NCBI RefSeq assembly: GCF_031844685.1
Contig: NZ_CP134605.1
Span: 4,213,001 to 4,277,000, forward strand
Direction: 5' to 3'
DNA: 64,000 bases
DNA from: Streptomyces sp. ITFR-21
GTDB taxonomy: Bacteria; Actinomycetota; Actinomycetes; Streptomycetales; Streptomycetaceae
The position numbers and the translations under genes are program-made. A model generated the notes under the pieces. The model saw only the letters and a program-made list of their open reading frames with translations. It ran no database searches and had not been told where the DNA came from. Position 1 is the stretch's first letter. Every line of letters begins with the position of its first letter. This document shows positions 50,286 through 61,994 of the stretch, one piece after another.

Positions 50286-52454
50286 GTGACCCCTACCAGC
50301 GACCCCGTCCCGTTCCCGGGCGCCGCCCCGCGGGACGCCCCCGGCACCCTCCGCGCCGCCGGACCGCGGGCGTCCGGGCGGGAGACCGACGGCCGGGTGT
50401 CCGCCGCCGCCGGGGGAGCGGCCGCCGCCACCCTCGGCCTCGGCCTGCTCGCCGCGGTCGTCCTGCTGCTGTGGATCGCGCTGCCCTACCCGGACAGCGG
50501 GCTCGACGGCGCGCTGCACACCGGCGCCGGCCTGTGGCTGCTCGCGCAGGGCGCCGAACTCGTCAGGACTACGACGCTCTCCGGCGCCCCCGCGCCCGTC
50601 GCGGTCACGCCGCTGCTGCTCAGCGCGCTGCCCGCGTGCCTGCTCCACCGGACCACGGCGGCGGCGGTCGCCTCGACGTTCGCCTCGGCCGCGGCGTCGA
50701 CGGCGCCCTCGGCGGTGTCCCTGGCAGGAGCCGGACAGGCCGGGGAACCCGGGCGGGTCGAGCCGGGCGGGCGGGAGGCGGTGGCCGTCGCCGGCTGGGT
50801 GCTCGCCGGGTACCTGTCGGTGGTCGTACTCGTGGTCGCCTACACGGCGGGCGGACCCCTGCACGTCTCGGTGCCGACCGCGCTCTACGTACCCGTCTTC
50901 GCGGCGGCGGCGGCCGGCTCCGGGGCCTGGGCGGGGTGCGGGTGGCCGGGGCCGCGCGGGCGGGTCAGGCGCCGGATCCTCCGCCGCTTCCGCGTCCTGT
51001 GGGTCCTCCGTCTTCTCGGCGGTCCGCGCGGCCTCGGCGGCCTGCGCGTCGAGGAGGCGGGCGCCGCGCTGCGGGCGGCCGGAGTGGTGGTGGGCCTCCT
51101 CGCCGGTGGCGGCGCCCTGCTCGGCGGGATCTCGCTGGCGTGGCACACGGCCTTCTCCGGCCCGGTGCCCGGGCGGCCCGACTGGCCCTTCGAGGGGCAG
51201 CTCGCGGTGCTGCTGATCACGATGGCGCTGCTGCCGAACCTGGCGGTATGGGGGGCCTGCTACGCGCTCGGCGTCGGCTTCTCCGTCGGCACGGGCAGCA
51301 CGGTGGCCCCCGCGGGTACCTCGGGGTACGTGCTGCTGCCCCACTTCCCGCTGTTGGGGGCGCTGCCCCGCCCGGGAGCGGGCGGCTGGCCCGAGTGGGC
51401 GACCCTCGCCCTGCCCGCGCTCGCCGCCTGCGCGGCCGGCCGGTACATCGGCAAAGGCGCCCGCCCGGCGGTGCCCACAGCCCTGATGGCCGTGGCCGCG
51501 GCCCTGTTCACCGGCCTGGCCTTCGCCGTCCTCGCGGCCTGGTCCGGCGGTCCGCTCGGCACCGCCCGCCTGTCCGTCTTCGGCCCCACCTGGTGGCGCG
51601 CCGCCCCCGCAGCCGCCGCCTGGACCTTCGCCGTCGCCGTTCCCGCCGCTCTCGCCGTCCGCTGGCGCGCGGTCCACCCCCGCCACCCCCGGCGCATCCC
51701 GCTGCCCCCGCCCCGGCTACTCCCCGCCGACCCGGTCCTCCCGCCACCCGCACCCGACGCCCGCGATACGCCTCCGGCGCCGTCCGTACCGACCTGGTCG
51801 CCCCCGCCGGTCCTGTCGCCCCCGCCGGTCCTGCCGCAGCCCCCGGGCCAGGCGGCTCCACCGGCCGCGTGGCCGGCCGCACCCGTGCCGCGCGTACCGT
51901 TCGCGCAAACCGTGCGGTCCTCGCTGCGCGAGCCGACCGTTCTGGCTGTGCCGGGCCTTCCGTCGGCCGAGGCGGAGCCGTCCGCCGAGCCGGAATCGGC
52001 CCCGCCGCTCGTACCGTCCACGGAATCGGCGCAGCCTCGGCCGTCCGAGCCGGGTTCTCCGTTCGCCGAGCCGGTTCTTCCGGCGTCCGAGTCGGAGGAG
52101 GGCGGTTCGCCGGTGGGGCGGCGGTCCGTACCGGTCCCGCCCTCGGTGCCGTTCCTGTCGCCTGCGCCGGCCTCGCCGGCTGCACGGCCCGCTGCGCCGG
52201 AGCCGTTCGCGTCGCTCGTACCGTCTGCGGATTCGGTCCTGCCCGTGCCGTCCGCGTCGCCTGCGCCGGGCCCTCGGTCCGCCGCGCCGGGGCCGTTCGC
52301 CGTGCCGGAACCGCTCGCGGAATCAGCCCTGCCCGAGTCGTCCGTCCCGCCGGTGCCCGGTCCTCCGGCCGCCGCACACGAACTCCGCGCCGCGCCGGAA
52401 CCGGCTCCCGCGCCGGAACCGGCCGAGCCTCCCCGTCCCCCCGCGTCGCCCTGA
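50286..52454 (+). CDS. DUF6350-family multipass membrane protein
   Basis: Protein of 722 residues. GTG at 50286 is chosen because TACCAT (50272-50277) lies 8 nt upstream, giving a leaderless mRNA; no ribosome-binding site is present, and upstream in-frame codons fall in the promoter. About ten hydrophobic segments occupy residues 45-460 (e.g. ATLGLGLLAAVVLLLWIAL; LAVLLITMALLPNLAVWGA; ALMAVAAALFTGLAFAVLAA). The last 250 residues are Pro/Ser/Glu-rich and soluble. From memory, the family is linked with cell division in actinobacteria. The gene is divergent from the sigma-like gene and next to the ferritin-like gene. Confidence 0.82.
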   Translation: MTPTSDPVPFPGAAPRDAPGTLRAAGPRASGRETDGRVSAAAGGAAAATLGLGLLAAVVLLLWIALPYPDSGLDGALHTGAGLWLLAQGAELVRTTTLSGAPAPVAVTPLLLSALPACLLHRTTAAAVASTFASAAASTAPSAVSLAGAGQAGEPGRVEPGGREAVAVAGWVLAGYLSVVVLVVAYTAGGPLHVSVPTALYVPVFAAAAAGSGAWAGCGWPGPRGRVRRRILRRFRVLWVLRLLGGPRGLGGLRVEEAGAALRAAGVVVGLLAGGGALLGGISLAWHTAFSGPVPGRPDWPFEGQLAVLLITMALLPNLAVWGACYALGVGFSVGTGSTVAPAGTSGYVLLPHFPLLGALPRPGAGGWPEWATLALPALAACAAGRYIGKGARPAVPTALMAVAAALFTGLAFAVLAAWSGGPLGTARLSVFGPTWWRAAPAAAAWTFAVAVPAALAVRWRAVHPRHPRRIPLPPPRLLPADPVLPPPAPDARDTPPAPSVPTWSPPPVLSPPPVLPQPPGQAAPPAAWPAAPVPRVPFAQTVRSSLREPTVLAVPGLPSAEAEPSAEPESAPPLVPSTESAQPRPSEPGSPFAEPVLPASESEEGGSPVGRRSVPVPPSVPFLSPAPASPAARPAAPEPFASLVPSADSVLPVPSASPAPGPRSAAPGPFAVPEPLAESALPESSVPPVPGPPAAAHELRAAPEPAPAPEPAEPPRPPASP

Positions 52455-52548
52455 CGGCCCGCGACCCGCCCGGCACGCCGCCGGGGCGCCGCCGGGCGCC
52501 GGACCGCCAGGCCCGACCCCGTGGGGGCCCCGCAGGGGAACCCCGGGG

Positions 52549-53337
52549 TCAGGAGGTCGCCGGGGCCGGGGACGGGGAGCCGAGGGCGTCGAGGTTGTGG
52601 GTCGGCAGGGCCAGCGTCGTCATGCGGTGCCAGCCGCCCCCGCGTTCGTAGGCGTGGAGAGCGTGGACCCCGGCCGCGAGGGCGGCGGACTTCGGGCGGG
52701 GCCAGCCGAGGATGCGGGACATGTGGGTCATCACGGCGAGGCTGACGTCGCGGTAGACGCGGATCTCCGCCAGCGCGCACGCGCGCAGCGTCCGGTGGAT
52801 GGTCCCGGCGTGGCCGGCTCGGGCGAGCCGGAGGAGTTCCTCGTGGCAGTAGGCGAGGTGGTTGTCCTCGTCGCGGGAGATCGCCCGGACCGCCCGACCC
52901 AGCTCCGGGTGGTCTCCGAAGTGCTTGAGCAGTAGCCGCATCTGCTCCGACGCCCGCTGCTCGGTCACCCGGCTGTGCGCCAGATAGGTGACGATGTCCT
53001 GCTCGCCGAGCCGCTTGCCCTGCCGCAGCCGCCCGTGGGTGAGGCCGATCCCGGCGCTCTCCAGCAGCATCGTGTAGTCGGTGTCCGGGGGCACCGGCAC
53101 CGCTTCCAGCCCGCGTTTGCGCAGCAGCGCGGTGAAGATCCGCCCGTGCTTGTCCTCGTCCGCGCCGTGCCGGGCGATCTTCGGGCCCATCGCGCGCTGC
53201 GAGGCGGGCACCAGCGCCGCGATCCGGCCGTTCTCCCAGCCGCCCTGCGTCTCCCCGCCGGCCGCGATCGAGCAGAAGAGCGCGAACGACTCGTCGTTCT
53301 CCAGGATCTCCGTGAACAGACTGCGCGCCGACAGCAT
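52549..53337 (-). CDS. Ferritin-like diiron protein
   Basis: Protein of 262 residues, with ATG at 53337. It is a helical bundle with two ferritin-type metal motifs: ADEDKHGRI (E..H, about residue 60) and SRDEDNHLAYC (E..H, about 157). It could be a diiron oxygenase/peroxidase or a membrane-lipid-linked enzyme; the substrate is unknown. The N-terminus is MLSARSLFTEILENDESFAL. It is convergent with the DUF6350 gene. Confidence 0.8.
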   Translation of the reverse strand: MLSARSLFTEILENDESFALFCSIAAGGETQGGWENGRIAALVPASQRAMGPKIARHGADEDKHGRIFTALLRKRGLEAVPVPPDTDYTMLLESAGIGLTHGRLRQGKRLGEQDIVTYLAHSRVTEQRASEQMRLLLKHFGDHPELGRAVRAISRDEDNHLAYCHEELLRLARAGHAGTIHRTLRACALAEIRVYRDVSLAVMTHMSRILGWPRPKSAALAAGVHALHAYERGGGWHRMTTLALPTHNLDALGSPSPAPATS

Positions 53338-53436
53338 GGGTGACTCCCTCCGGCGGTGACCGCGTGCACATCGTGCGGTGTGCAGTCCTGAGTCAAAGCC
53401 GGACCGCCGCCGCCCGCAACCGGGGGCGGGGCGGCC

Positions 53437-54357
53437 TCAGTCGCGGAAGGTCGGCAGATCCCGGAACGGCTCCGGCAGCAGCTTCTGGCATGCGTGCGCC
53501 GCCGGTGACGTCAGCGCGTCCGACCGGCAGGTGTAGTAGTCGCGGTAGGCCAGCTGGAAGGCGTACGTGGCCGCGACGATGGCCAGCGCGAGGGCGCTGG
53601 TGACGATCCCGGTCCAGGCCGCGGTCAGGAACGACCGCTGGGCGTCGGGTCCCGGGGCGGGCGGCGCCGGGCGCGGTGTCTGGGACGCCTCGGCCAGCGC
53701 GGACGCGGTGGCGGCGCGGGCCTTGGCCCGCTCCTCGGGGGACATCCGCAGCGCGCTGACGCCCCAGTACAGGGCGAGCGCGCCGAGCAGCAGCGCGAGC
53801 GTGGTCCAGCCGACCGCGCCGAAGATCAGGCCCCAGCAGCCGGACATCAGCGCGTAGCGGGACCGCCGGTGCGCCGGGTCGGTGGGGTCGAACTTGGGGC
53901 CGGTGCCCTGCGGGCCGGTCGGCCCGCCCTCGGGGCGCCGGGCGAACGGGTCCGGCCGGCCGGACTGCGGCTGCCTGCTGCTCCACTGGCTGCCCCAGCC
54001 GGACGGCGGGGGAGTGCCCCGGTCCGGCGGGCCGCCGTGCGCCCACGGGCCCGGACTGTGGTCATGGCCGCTGTGCCCGTCCGGACCGTGCCCGCCCGGC
54101 CCGCTGTGGTCACCGGGCCCGCCGTGCCCGTCGTGGCCGCCCTGACCCTGCCCTCCGCCGTTGCCCCCGCCCTGCCCCTGACCTCCGTTGTGACCTTGCC
54201 CACCCGTCCCCGGCCCGGCTCCCTCCGGCCCGCGCGGCTGCCACGGCCGGTCCGGCGCCCCCTCGGGAGGCGGCGCGAACGGGTCGTCCCGCTGATCGCC
54301 CTCGGGCGCGCGCAGCACGATGTGCATACGTCCGCTGCTCATGATGTGATGCGCCAT
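53437..54357 (-). CDS. Gly/His-rich membrane protein, function unknown
   Basis: Protein of 306 residues from the ATG at 54357; ATGs at 54342 (MSSGRM) and 54327 are alternatives, as no clean ribosome-binding site decides. The N-terminal 150 residues are extremely Gly/Gln/His/Pro-rich with GGQGQGG and [10 protein letters not shown] repeats, likely disordered. Two hydrophobic segments follow ([20 protein letters not shown] and [15 protein letters not shown]) and the short C-terminal tail contains two Cys ([18 protein letters not shown]). No family is recognised with certainty. It is divergent from purN. Confidence 0.75.
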   Translation of the reverse strand: MAHHIMSSGRMHIVLRAPEGDQRDDPFAPPPEGAPDRPWQPRGPEGAGPGTGGQGHNGGQGQGGGNGGGQGQGGHDGHGGPGDHSGPGGHGPDGHSGHDHSPGPWAHGGPPDRGTPPPSGWGSQWSSRQPQSGRPDPFARRPEGGPTGPQGTGPKFDPTDPAHRRSRYALMSGCWGLIFGAVGWTTLALLLGALALYWGVSALRMSPEERAKARAATASALAEASQTPRPAPPAPGPDAQRSFLTAAWTGIVTSALALAIVAATYAFQLAYRDYYTCRSDALTSPAAHACQKLLPEPFRDLPTFRD

Positions 54358-54703
54358 CCCCTTGGGCTCGACTCCTCTGAATGCACCCGGTTGCCGCCTG
54401 CGTTTCGCGCGGTCCCGGCCCGCGCGACGAGTGCACGGGCCAACCGTCTCCCGGCAGACGCTACCGCCCGCGCGCTCCCCCGTCCCGCGGGGGCCGTCCG
54501 GAGTGCCGGTATCGTTGCTGACGGTCGGCGGCCTCGTAGGGTTCCCCGCAACCCGAGCGGCCCCCGCCTCATACGATCCTCCGAAACCACGGGGGACACG
54601 GTCGCACGCCGAGCCGTGCCCCAGCCAGCACGCCCACCGCATCCCAGCCAGCCCGCACCCGCGTTCCCGCACCGCCCCCGCGCAGAGACCGAGAGAGCCG
54701 CCC
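54358..54703. other. 346-bp divergent region upstream of purN
   Basis: Contains a plausible purN promoter (TTGCTG at 54515-54520, 16 nt, TAGGGT at 54537-54542) and, on the minus strand, TAGCGT (54458-54463) for the membrane-protein gene. No PurR-like or PurR-box palindrome was recognised. No CDS. Confidence 0.45.
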
Positions 54704-55327
54704 GTGGCCGCCCGCACCCCCGCCCGCCTCGTCGTCCTCGTCTCCGGTTCGGGTACGAATCTGCAGGCTCTGCTCGACGCCGTCGCCGCCGACCCCGGAT
54801 ACGGGGCCGCCGTCGTCGCGGTCGGCGCCGACCGCGACGGCATCGCCGGTCTGGAACGGGCCGGGCGGGCGGGCCTGCCCACCTTCGTGGTGAAGGTCGG
54901 GGACCACCCCGACCGCGCCGCCTGGGACCTGGCCCTGGCCGAGGCCACCGCGGCGTACGAACCCGACCTGGTGGTCTCCGCGGGCTTCATGAAGATCGTC
55001 GGCCGGGAGTTCCTGGCCCGGTTCGGCGGCCGGTTCGTCAACACCCACCCCGCGCTGCTGCCGAGCTTCCCCGGCGCCCACGGCGTCCGCGACGCGCTCG
55101 CCTACGGCGCCAAGGTGACCGGATGCACCGTCCACTTCGTGGACGACGGCGTCGACACCGGCCCGGTGATCGCCCAGGGCGTGGTCGACGTCCGGCCGGA
55201 CGACACGGAGGAAGCGCTCCACGAGCGCATCAAGGAAGTCGAGCGACGACTGCTCGTCGACGTAGTAGGGCGGCTGTCACGCGACGGCTACCGCATCGAA
55301 GGACGAAAGGTACGGATCCCGGCATGA
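54704..55327 (+). CDS. purN: Phosphoribosylglycinamide formyltransferase
   Basis: Protein of 207 residues. GTG at 54704 follows GAGAGAG. It has the GAR transformylase motifs: [11 protein letters not shown] (phosphate binding), the formyl-transfer Asn-His-Asp set in [17 protein letters not shown] and DTGPVIAQG, and [11 protein letters not shown]. It transfers a formyl group from 10-formyl-THF to GAR in the third step of purine synthesis. It overlaps purH by an ATGA, giving a translationally coupled purNH operon. Confidence 0.97.
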   Translation: MAARTPARLVVLVSGSGTNLQALLDAVAADPGYGAAVVAVGADRDGIAGLERAGRAGLPTFVVKVGDHPDRAAWDLALAEATAAYEPDLVVSAGFMKIVGREFLARFGGRFVNTHPALLPSFPGAHGVRDALAYGAKVTGCTVHFVDDGVDTGPVIAQGVVDVRPDDTEEALHERIKEVERRLLVDVVGRLSRDGYRIEGRKVRIPA

Positions 55328-56913
55328 GCGCCGACGTCACCAACGGTACGAACGGGTCGGACGGCAGGCGGCCCATCCGCCGCGCGCTGGTCAGCGTCTA
55401 CGACAAGACCGGCCTGGAGGAACTGGCCCGCGGCCTGCACGAGGCGGGCGTGGAACTGGTCTCCACCGGGTCCACGGCCGGGCGGATCGCCGCCGCCGGG
55501 GTGCCGGTCACCAAGGTCGAGGAGCTGACCGGCTTCCCGGAGTGCCTGGACGGCCGGGTCAAGACGCTGCACCCGCGGGTGCACGCCGGCATCCTCGCCG
55601 ACCTGCGCCTGGAGGACCACCGGCGGCAGCTGGCGGAGCTGGACATCGAGCCGTTCGAGCTGGTCGTGTCGAACCTCTACCCGTTCCGCGAGACGGTCGC
55701 TTCGGGTGCGGGCGACGACGAGTGCGTGGAGCAGATCGACATCGGCGGCCCCTCCATGGTCCGCGCCGCCGCCAAGAACCACCCCTCGGTCGCCATCGTC
55801 ACCAGCCCGGCCCGCTATCCCGACGTGCTGGCCGCGGCCGCCGGCGGCGGCTTCGACCTGGCCACCCGCAAGCGGCTGGCCGCCGAGGCGTTCCAGCACA
55901 CCGCCGCCTACGACGTGGCCGTGGCGTCCTGGTTCGCCGACGGCTACGCGGCCGACGGCGAGAGTGCCTTCCCGGACTTCACCGGCGTGACGTACACCCG
56001 GCAGAACACCCTGCGGTACGGCGAGAACCCGCACCAGGGCGCCGCGCTCTACACCGACGGCACCGGGGTCGGCCTGGCCGGCGCGGAGCAGCTGCACGGC
56101 AAGGAGATGTCGTACAACAACTACGTGGACACCGAGGCCGCCCGCCGGGCCGCCTACGACCACGACGAAATCTGCGTGGCGATCATCAAGCACGCCAACC
56201 CGTGCGGGATCGCGGTCGGGTCCGACGTCGCCGAGGCGCACCGCAAGGCGCACGCCTGCGACCCGCTGTCCGCGTTCGGCGGGGTCATCGCGGTGAACCG
56301 GCCGGTGTCGGTGGCGCTGGCCGAGCAGGTCGCGGAGATCTTCACCGAGGTGATCGTCGCCCCCGCCTACGAGGAGGGCGCGGTGGAGGTGCTGGCCCGC
56401 AAGAAGAACATCCGGGTGCTGCGCTGCGCCGCCGCGCCGGCCGCGACCACCGAGTACCGGCCGATCGAGGGCGGCGCGCTGGTCCAGGTCAAGGACCGGC
56501 TGCAGGCCGACGGCGACGACCCGGCGAGCTGGGTACTGGCCACCGGCGAGCCGCTGCCGGCCGCCGGGCTGGCCGAGCTGGCGTTCGCCTGGCGGGCCTG
56601 CCGGGCGGTGAAGTCGAACGCGGTCCTGCTGGCCAAAGACGGCGCGACCGTCGGCGTCGGCATGGGACAGGTCAACCGGGTGGACTCCGCCAAGCTCGCC
56701 GTGGCGCGGGCCGGCGCCGAGCGGGCGGCCGGGTCGTACGCCGCCTCCGACGCGTTCTTCCCCTTCCCCGACGGCCTGGAGGTGCTGACCGCGGCGGGTG
56801 TCACGGCGGTGGTCCAGCCAGGCGGTTCGATCCGCGACGAGGCGGTGGTGGAGGCTGCGGCCAAGGCGGGCGTGACGATGTACCTCACCGGGACGCGGCA
56901 CTTCTTCCACTGA
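55324..56913 (+). CDS. purH: Bifunctional AICAR transformylase / IMP cyclohydrolase
   Basis: Protein of 529 residues, ATG overlapping the purN stop. The N-terminal IMP cyclohydrolase/MGS-like domain starts [20 protein letters not shown] and contains [20 protein letters not shown]. The C-terminal AICAR transformylase has the [11 protein letters not shown] active-site loop and ends [12 protein letters not shown], as is usual. It catalyses the last two steps to IMP. Uses 10-formyl-THF, which the downstream folD helps provide. Confidence 0.98.
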   Translation: MSADVTNGTNGSDGRRPIRRALVSVYDKTGLEELARGLHEAGVELVSTGSTAGRIAAAGVPVTKVEELTGFPECLDGRVKTLHPRVHAGILADLRLEDHRRQLAELDIEPFELVVSNLYPFRETVASGAGDDECVEQIDIGGPSMVRAAAKNHPSVAIVTSPARYPDVLAAAAGGGFDLATRKRLAAEAFQHTAAYDVAVASWFADGYAADGESAFPDFTGVTYTRQNTLRYGENPHQGAALYTDGTGVGLAGAEQLHGKEMSYNNYVDTEAARRAAYDHDEICVAIIKHANPCGIAVGSDVAEAHRKAHACDPLSAFGGVIAVNRPVSVALAEQVAEIFTEVIVAPAYEEGAVEVLARKKNIRVLRCAAAPAATTEYRPIEGGALVQVKDRLQADGDDPASWVLATGEPLPAAGLAELAFAWRACRAVKSNAVLLAKDGATVGVGMGQVNRVDSAKLAVARAGAERAAGSYAASDAFFPFPDGLEVLTAAGVTAVVQPGGSIRDEAVVEAAAKAGVTMYLTGTRHFFH

Positions 56914-56996
56914 GGCGCGCGGGCGGGCGGGCGCCGGGGTACCGCGGCCCGAGCGGGCCCGAGCGGGGCCGAGCGGGGCCGAGCCGGGCCGTCGCA

Positions 56997-57037
56997 CGGG
57001 CAGCCGGACCCCGGCAGCGGGGGTCCGGCCCTGCCCG
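56997..57037. terminator. Bidirectional terminator between purH and RDD gene
   Basis: GCCGGACCCC (57003-57012) with GGGGTCCGGC (57020-57029) form a perfect 10-bp stem, extended by CGGGCA/TGCCCG (56997-57002 with 57032-57037) across a 2-nt bulge. Just upstream, GAGCGGGGCC-type decamers are repeated four times (about 56951-56990). Confidence 0.8.
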
Positions 57038-57051
57038 TCCTGCCGCAGCGC

Positions 57052-57717
57052 TCAGTTGGGGTCCTTGATGACCACGCTTTTGACGATCTTGTCGGCGAAG
57101 GTCTGCCGCTTGGCGTCCCACAGCGGCCACAGGTAGCCGATGTAGCAGAAGCCGTCCAGGACGTGCAGCAGCTGCCGGCCGAAGGCGAGCCCGAAACCGA
57201 GGGTCGAGCCGTCGTACTCCTTCAGCAGCCGGATGCCGACGATGCGCTTGCCGGGGGTCTGGCCGGTGCGGCCCACCCGGTAGCACAGCCACAGGCCGCC
57301 GATGAGATTGAGCACACTGCCGATGACGATCAGCGCGACCGACGAGCCCGGCATGTGCGGGGTCGGGCACGCGTCGCCGGATATGCCCAGCTTGTCGCAG
57401 TCGTTGAGCCGCTCCACGCTCTTGGCGATCCACCGGCCGTAGCCCGCGAGCAGCAGGCCCACCGGCACCAGCAGCACGATCAGCCCGTCGAGCAGCGTCG
57501 CGCCCACCCGGGCGCCCCAGCTCGCCAGCGGCGGCATCCCGGGCAGCGGGCCGCCGGGCCCGGGGGCGTAGCCGTAGCCGCCGTACGGCGGTTGCTGGTA
57601 GCCGTACGGCGGCTGGTAGCCGTAGGGCGGCTGCGGCGGGCCGTACGGTCCCGGTCCCTGCGGGTAGGGCAGCTGCGGATAGCCGTACGGGTCGGGAACG
57701 CCGGGGGGCTGGCTCAC
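57052..57717 (-). CDS. RDD-family membrane protein
   Basis: Protein of 221 residues, with GTG at 57717. The N-terminal 60 residues are Pro/Tyr/Gly-rich (PPYGYQ repeats). The RDD domain has three membrane segments ([20 protein letters not shown] with the conserved [39 protein letters not shown]) and the conserved [12 protein letters not shown] and [10 protein letters not shown] transporter or antiporter role has been proposed for some family members; the substrate is unknown. It is convergent with purH. Confidence 0.87.
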   Translation of the reverse strand: MSQPPGVPDPYGYPQLPYPQGPGPYGPPQPPYGYQPPYGYQQPPYGGYGYAPGPGGPLPGMPPLASWGARVGATLLDGLIVLLVPVGLLLAGYGRWIAKSVERLNDCDKLGISGDACPTPHMPGSSVALIVIGSVLNLIGGLWLCYRVGRTGQTPGKRIVGIRLLKEYDGSTLGFGLAFGRQLLHVLDGFCYIGYLWPLWDAKRQTFADKIVKSVVIKDPN

Positions 57718-58094
57718 GGGGTGTGTGTTCCTTCGGCGGAGAGGACGGACGGGCGCGGGAGCGGCAACCGGGTCGCATCAGTGGTATCAGCGGATTTATC
57801 AGGCGCCGCGGGACATCGTCCGGCCCCGGCCCTGCCGTGCGCAAGGGTCAGCATGGTCCGCGGGACGGACGGTTAGGGTCCGCTTCCCGGGTGCCCCGCC
57901 CGAGGCGGCGGCCGGGCGGCGCGTTCGCCGGCCGGGCGGTGGGTTGGGCGGCCGGGCGGTGGGTTGGGCGGGGCGGCCCGGCCCGGAGGCCAGCGGTCCT
58001 CTTGCAGGACCGCGAAAAACATAACGGGGACGGCCCGGTGGCCGCATGGTGGGCTGATTGGTCGGCCGCGGGCCGGATCGGCGAGGATGGGGGC
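57718..58094. other. 377-bp gap upstream of folD, with 20-bp repeats
   Basis: The divergent region between the RDD gene and folD holds the folD leader. The main content is the 20-bp repeat at 57911-57970. No obvious -10 hexamer for folD and no CDS were recognised. Confidence 0.4.
57911..57970 (+). repeat. 20-bp tandem repeat, three units
   Basis: GCCGGGCGGTGGGTTGGGCG occurs at 57931-57950 and 57951-57970; a diverged copy (GCCGGGCGGCGCGTTCGCCG) precedes it at 57911-57930. A similar GCGGTGGGT-rich stretch lies upstream of the XRE gene (about 59540-59570). Confidence 0.75.
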
Positions 58095-58976
58095 ATGACC
58101 GCCCAGATTCTCGATGGCAAGGCCACGTCCGCTGCGATCAAGTCCGAGCTCACCACCCGCGTGGCCGCCCTCAAGGCCCGCGGGATCACCCCCGGCCTCG
58201 GCACCCTGCTGGTCGGCGACGACCCGGGCAGCAAGTGGTACGTGGCGGGCAAGCACCGCGACTGCGCCCAGGTGGGCATCGCCTCCATCCAGCGCGAGCT
58301 GCCGGACACCGCCACGCAGGGGGAGATCGAGGCGGTGGTCCGCGAGCTGAACGAGAACCCCGAGTGCACCGGCTACATCGTCCAGCTGCCGCTGCCCAAG
58401 GGCATCGACACCAACCGGGTGCTGGAACTGATGGACCCGGCCAAGGACGCGGACGGCCTGCACCCGATGAGCCTGGGCCGGCTGGTGCTCAACGAGACCG
58501 GGCCGCTGCCCTGCACCCCCAACGGCATCGTGGAGCTGCTGCGACGGCACGGCGTGGGCATCGACGGCGCCCACGTGGTGGTGGTCGGCCGCGGCATCAC
58601 GGTCGGGCGCTCGATCGGCCTGCTGCTGACCCGCAAGTCGGAGAACGCCACGGTGACCTTGTGCCACACCGGCACCCGCGACCTGTCGGCCCAGCTGCGG
58701 CAGGCGGACATCGTCGTGGCCGCGGCGGGGGTGCCGCACATCGTCAAGCCGGAGGACGTCAAGCCGGGCGCCGCGGTGCTCGACGTCGGCGTCAGCCGGG
58801 ACGAGCAGGGCAAGATCGTCGGCGACGTCCACCCCGGCGTGGCCGAGGTGGCGGCGTGGCTGTCGCCGAACCCCGGCGGTGTGGGGCCGATGACGCGGGC
58901 GATGCTGCTGCTGAACGTCGTGGCGGCGGCCGAGGCGGCCGCCGCCTCCGGGCAGGCGGCCGACCGTGTCGGCTGA
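58095..58976 (+). CDS. folD: Methylenetetrahydrofolate dehydrogenase / methenyl-THF cyclohydrolase
   Basis: Protein of 293 residues, with ATG at 58095 following GGATGGGG. It has the catalytic Lys region [17 protein letters not shown] (YVxxK), [23 protein letters not shown] (cyclohydrolase) and the NADP-binding [18 protein letters not shown]. The last signature [15 protein letters not shown] is the family's C-terminal mark. It interconverts one-carbon folates that feed purN and purH. The DUF3017 gene starts inside its 3' end (11-bp overlap), so they form one operon. Confidence 0.97.
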   Translation: MTAQILDGKATSAAIKSELTTRVAALKARGITPGLGTLLVGDDPGSKWYVAGKHRDCAQVGIASIQRELPDTATQGEIEAVVRELNENPECTGYIVQLPLPKGIDTNRVLELMDPAKDADGLHPMSLGRLVLNETGPLPCTPNGIVELLRRHGVGIDGAHVVVVGRGITVGRSIGLLLTRKSENATVTLCHTGTRDLSAQLRQADIVVAAAGVPHIVKPEDVKPGAAVLDVGVSRDEQGKIVGDVHPGVAEVAAWLSPNPGGVGPMTRAMLLLNVVAAAEAAAASGQAADRVG

Positions 58977-59439
58977 CGCGGCCGGTCCCGGCGCGGTCCC
59001 GGCCGGCGGTGTCCCCGCCGCGGAACCCGTCCGGCGGCACGCCCGCGAACCGCGCGAGCCCGGCGGCCGGCCGTCCGTCACCACCGGCACCCCCCGCCCC
59101 GAGGGCGGCGGCCCCTCGGCCGGCGGTGACGCGCCGGCCCCCGCCCGGCAGTGGCCGATCCTGCTGGTCATCACCGGTGTCGTGCTCGGCCTGCTGATCA
59201 CCGCGGCCGGCTCCTTCCGCCCCGGCACCCTGGTGATCGGCGGGTCGCTGCTGGTCGGCGCGGTCCTGCGCTGGGGCCTGGCCAGGGTCGGCATGCTCGC
59301 GGTCCGCAGCCGCTTCACCGACGTGATCACCTACGGCGTACTGGGCCTGGCGATCGTGCTGCTCGCGCTGATGGTGCAGCCCGACCCGCTGATCCGGATC
59401 CCCTTCCTGGAGGACATCATCCACTTCTCCGTCCGCTGA
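58966..59439 (+). CDS. DUF3017-family membrane protein
   Basis: Protein of 157 residues, with GTG at 58966 overlapping folD by 11 bp. A Pro/Gly-rich N-terminus is followed by three hydrophobic segments ([56 protein letters not shown]). The family is actinobacterial, unknown in function, and typically sits directly after folD. The overlap implies translational coupling. Confidence 0.88.
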   Translation: MSADAAGPGAVPAGGVPAAEPVRRHAREPREPGGRPSVTTGTPRPEGGGPSAGGDAPAPARQWPILLVITGVVLGLLITAAGSFRPGTLVIGGSLLVGAVLRWGLARVGMLAVRSRFTDVITYGVLGLAIVLLALMVQPDPLIRIPFLEDIIHFSVR

Positions 59440-59501
59440 TCCCGTCGCGGGCGGCGCGGGCTCGCGCCGGGGCTCGGCCGTCCGGCTCGGGCGGCGGGCC
59501 A

Positions 59502-59537
59502 CGGACGGCGGTCCGGACGGCGGTCCGGACGGCGGTC
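59502..59537 (+). repeat. 12-bp tandem repeat, three perfect copies
   Basis: CGGACGGCGGTC is repeated at 59502-59513, 59514-59525 and 59526-59537, followed by degenerate GGGCGGTGGGT units. It lies in the 264-bp gap between the DUF3017 and XRE genes. Confidence 0.8.
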
Positions 59538-59703
59538 CGGGCGGTGGGTCCGGGCGGTGGGTTTGGGCGGTGCGGCCCGGCGGTGGGCCGTATAGCAGGC
59601 CGAGCACTTCTTGCGGTGGGTTGACCGGAAAGTCCTCCGAGGGGGGCACTGACGTTCTAGCGTGGGACCGGCGCAGGTGTCGGCAGCACGCAAGGGGTAC
59701 GTC

Positions 59704-60552
59704 GTGGGCCAGTGGGAGCCGTTGGCGGTCCGCATTCCGTTGGACATGCGGCGCTTTGTCACGCAGCTGCGGCGGATGAAGGACCGCAGCGGGCTGACCG
59801 TACCGGGGCTCGCGGCCAAGACCGCGCAGTCCGCCGAGACCTGGGAACGGGCCCTGGCCGGACAGCAGCTGCCGCCGCTGGACGCCGTGGAGGTACTGGC
59901 CCAGGCCAGCGGCGCCGACTACGACCGGGTCCGGGCGCTGTGGCGGCTCGCCGAGACCGCGGGCGAGCGCGGACGCGGCAGACCCGTGCCCTACCCGGAC
60001 CCGCTGGACCCGCTGAGCGCCGAGGACGGGCTGCCCGGCCGCAGGCGGCGGATGCTGCTGCTGGCCTCCGCCGGGATCCTGGCCGCCGCCGCGCTGGCCG
60101 CGGTGCTGCTGACGGCGGGCACCAGCACCGGCCGCTCGCCGGCTGAGAAGGCGGGGCCGACCCCGTCCGGCCCGGTCGCCTCCCAGGACGCGCCGGGCCG
60201 CCCGTCCGGTGCCCAGGCCGCCCCCGGGTCCGGCGGTACGAGCGCCGTGCCCGTCCGCTCCGCCCCCGCCCCGGCCGGCTCCGCCACGGATACGCCCGCC
60301 ACGCCCGGCGGGCGGCCGTCCGTGATTGCGACGACCCCGCCCGCGCGCTCCGGCACCGCACCGGGCACGGACCCCGCCGGTCCCGGAGCCGTCACCACAA
60401 CCCCCCCGGCAAACGCCACGCCGTCGGGCGGCGGCACACCGTCCGCCGAGCCCAGCCCGTCCGCCACCACGCCGCCGCCGACGACACCCGCCCCGACGCC
60501 GACGCCGACCAGGCAGTGCCTGCTGAACCTGCTCGGCATCTGCATCGGCTGA
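59704..60552 (+). CDS. XRE-type HTH protein with membrane helix and Thr/Pro-rich exterior
   Basis: Protein of 282 residues, with GTG at 59704 preceded by AAGGGG; a longer frame from 59662 is less likely. The N-terminal helix-turn-helix (about 24-80) reads FVTQLRRMKDRSGLTVPGLA followed by a TWERALAGQQLPPLDAV helix. A transmembrane segment (LLLASAGILAAAALAAVLLT, about residue 117-138) separates it from a 140-residue external region rich in Thr, Pro, Ala and Gly, ending LNLLGICIG. It has the layout of a membrane-tethered regulator such as RodZ-like proteins. The target is unknown. Confidence 0.8.
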   Translation: MGQWEPLAVRIPLDMRRFVTQLRRMKDRSGLTVPGLAAKTAQSAETWERALAGQQLPPLDAVEVLAQASGADYDRVRALWRLAETAGERGRGRPVPYPDPLDPLSAEDGLPGRRRRMLLLASAGILAAAALAAVLLTAGTSTGRSPAEKAGPTPSGPVASQDAPGRPSGAQAAPGSGGTSAVPVRSAPAPAGSATDTPATPGGRPSVIATTPPARSGTAPGTDPAGPGAVTTTPPANATPSGGGTPSAEPSPSATTPPPTTPAPTPTPTRQCLLNLLGICIG

Positions 60553-60666
60553 CGGGCCGTCCGGTCGCGCCTCCGACGACGCGTCAGCCGTGTCCGGCGC
60601 GGCGGTCCGACCGGGACCGGCCCGCCCGGCCCGGAGCGGTGACCGGGGCCACAGACCCGCGCGTGA

Positions 60667-61788
<1,122 letters not shown>

Positions 61789-61814
61789 GACACGGCCCTT
61801 CTCGCCGGGCGGCG

Positions 61815-61851
61815 CCCGGCGGCCCCTCCGGTGTCCGGGAGGGCCGCCGGG
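61815..61851 (+). terminator. mdh terminator
   Basis: CCCGGCGGCCC (61815-61825) pairs with GGGCCGCCGGG (61841-61851), 27 nt after the mdh stop. The loop can extend the stem by CTCCGG/CCGGGAG with a mismatch. Confidence 0.7.
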
Positions 61852-61994
61852 GCCGAGCGGTGTGAGGGAGCTGCGGCCGGTCGGGCGCGGGACGGCGTAT
61901 GGGCGGCCGGGCTTGATCCGACGGCCCCGGTCCGGGTCCGGTGAGGGGTTCCGTCAAGGAGGCGGGGCCCCTTACGGGTGGAATCCGGGCGGTG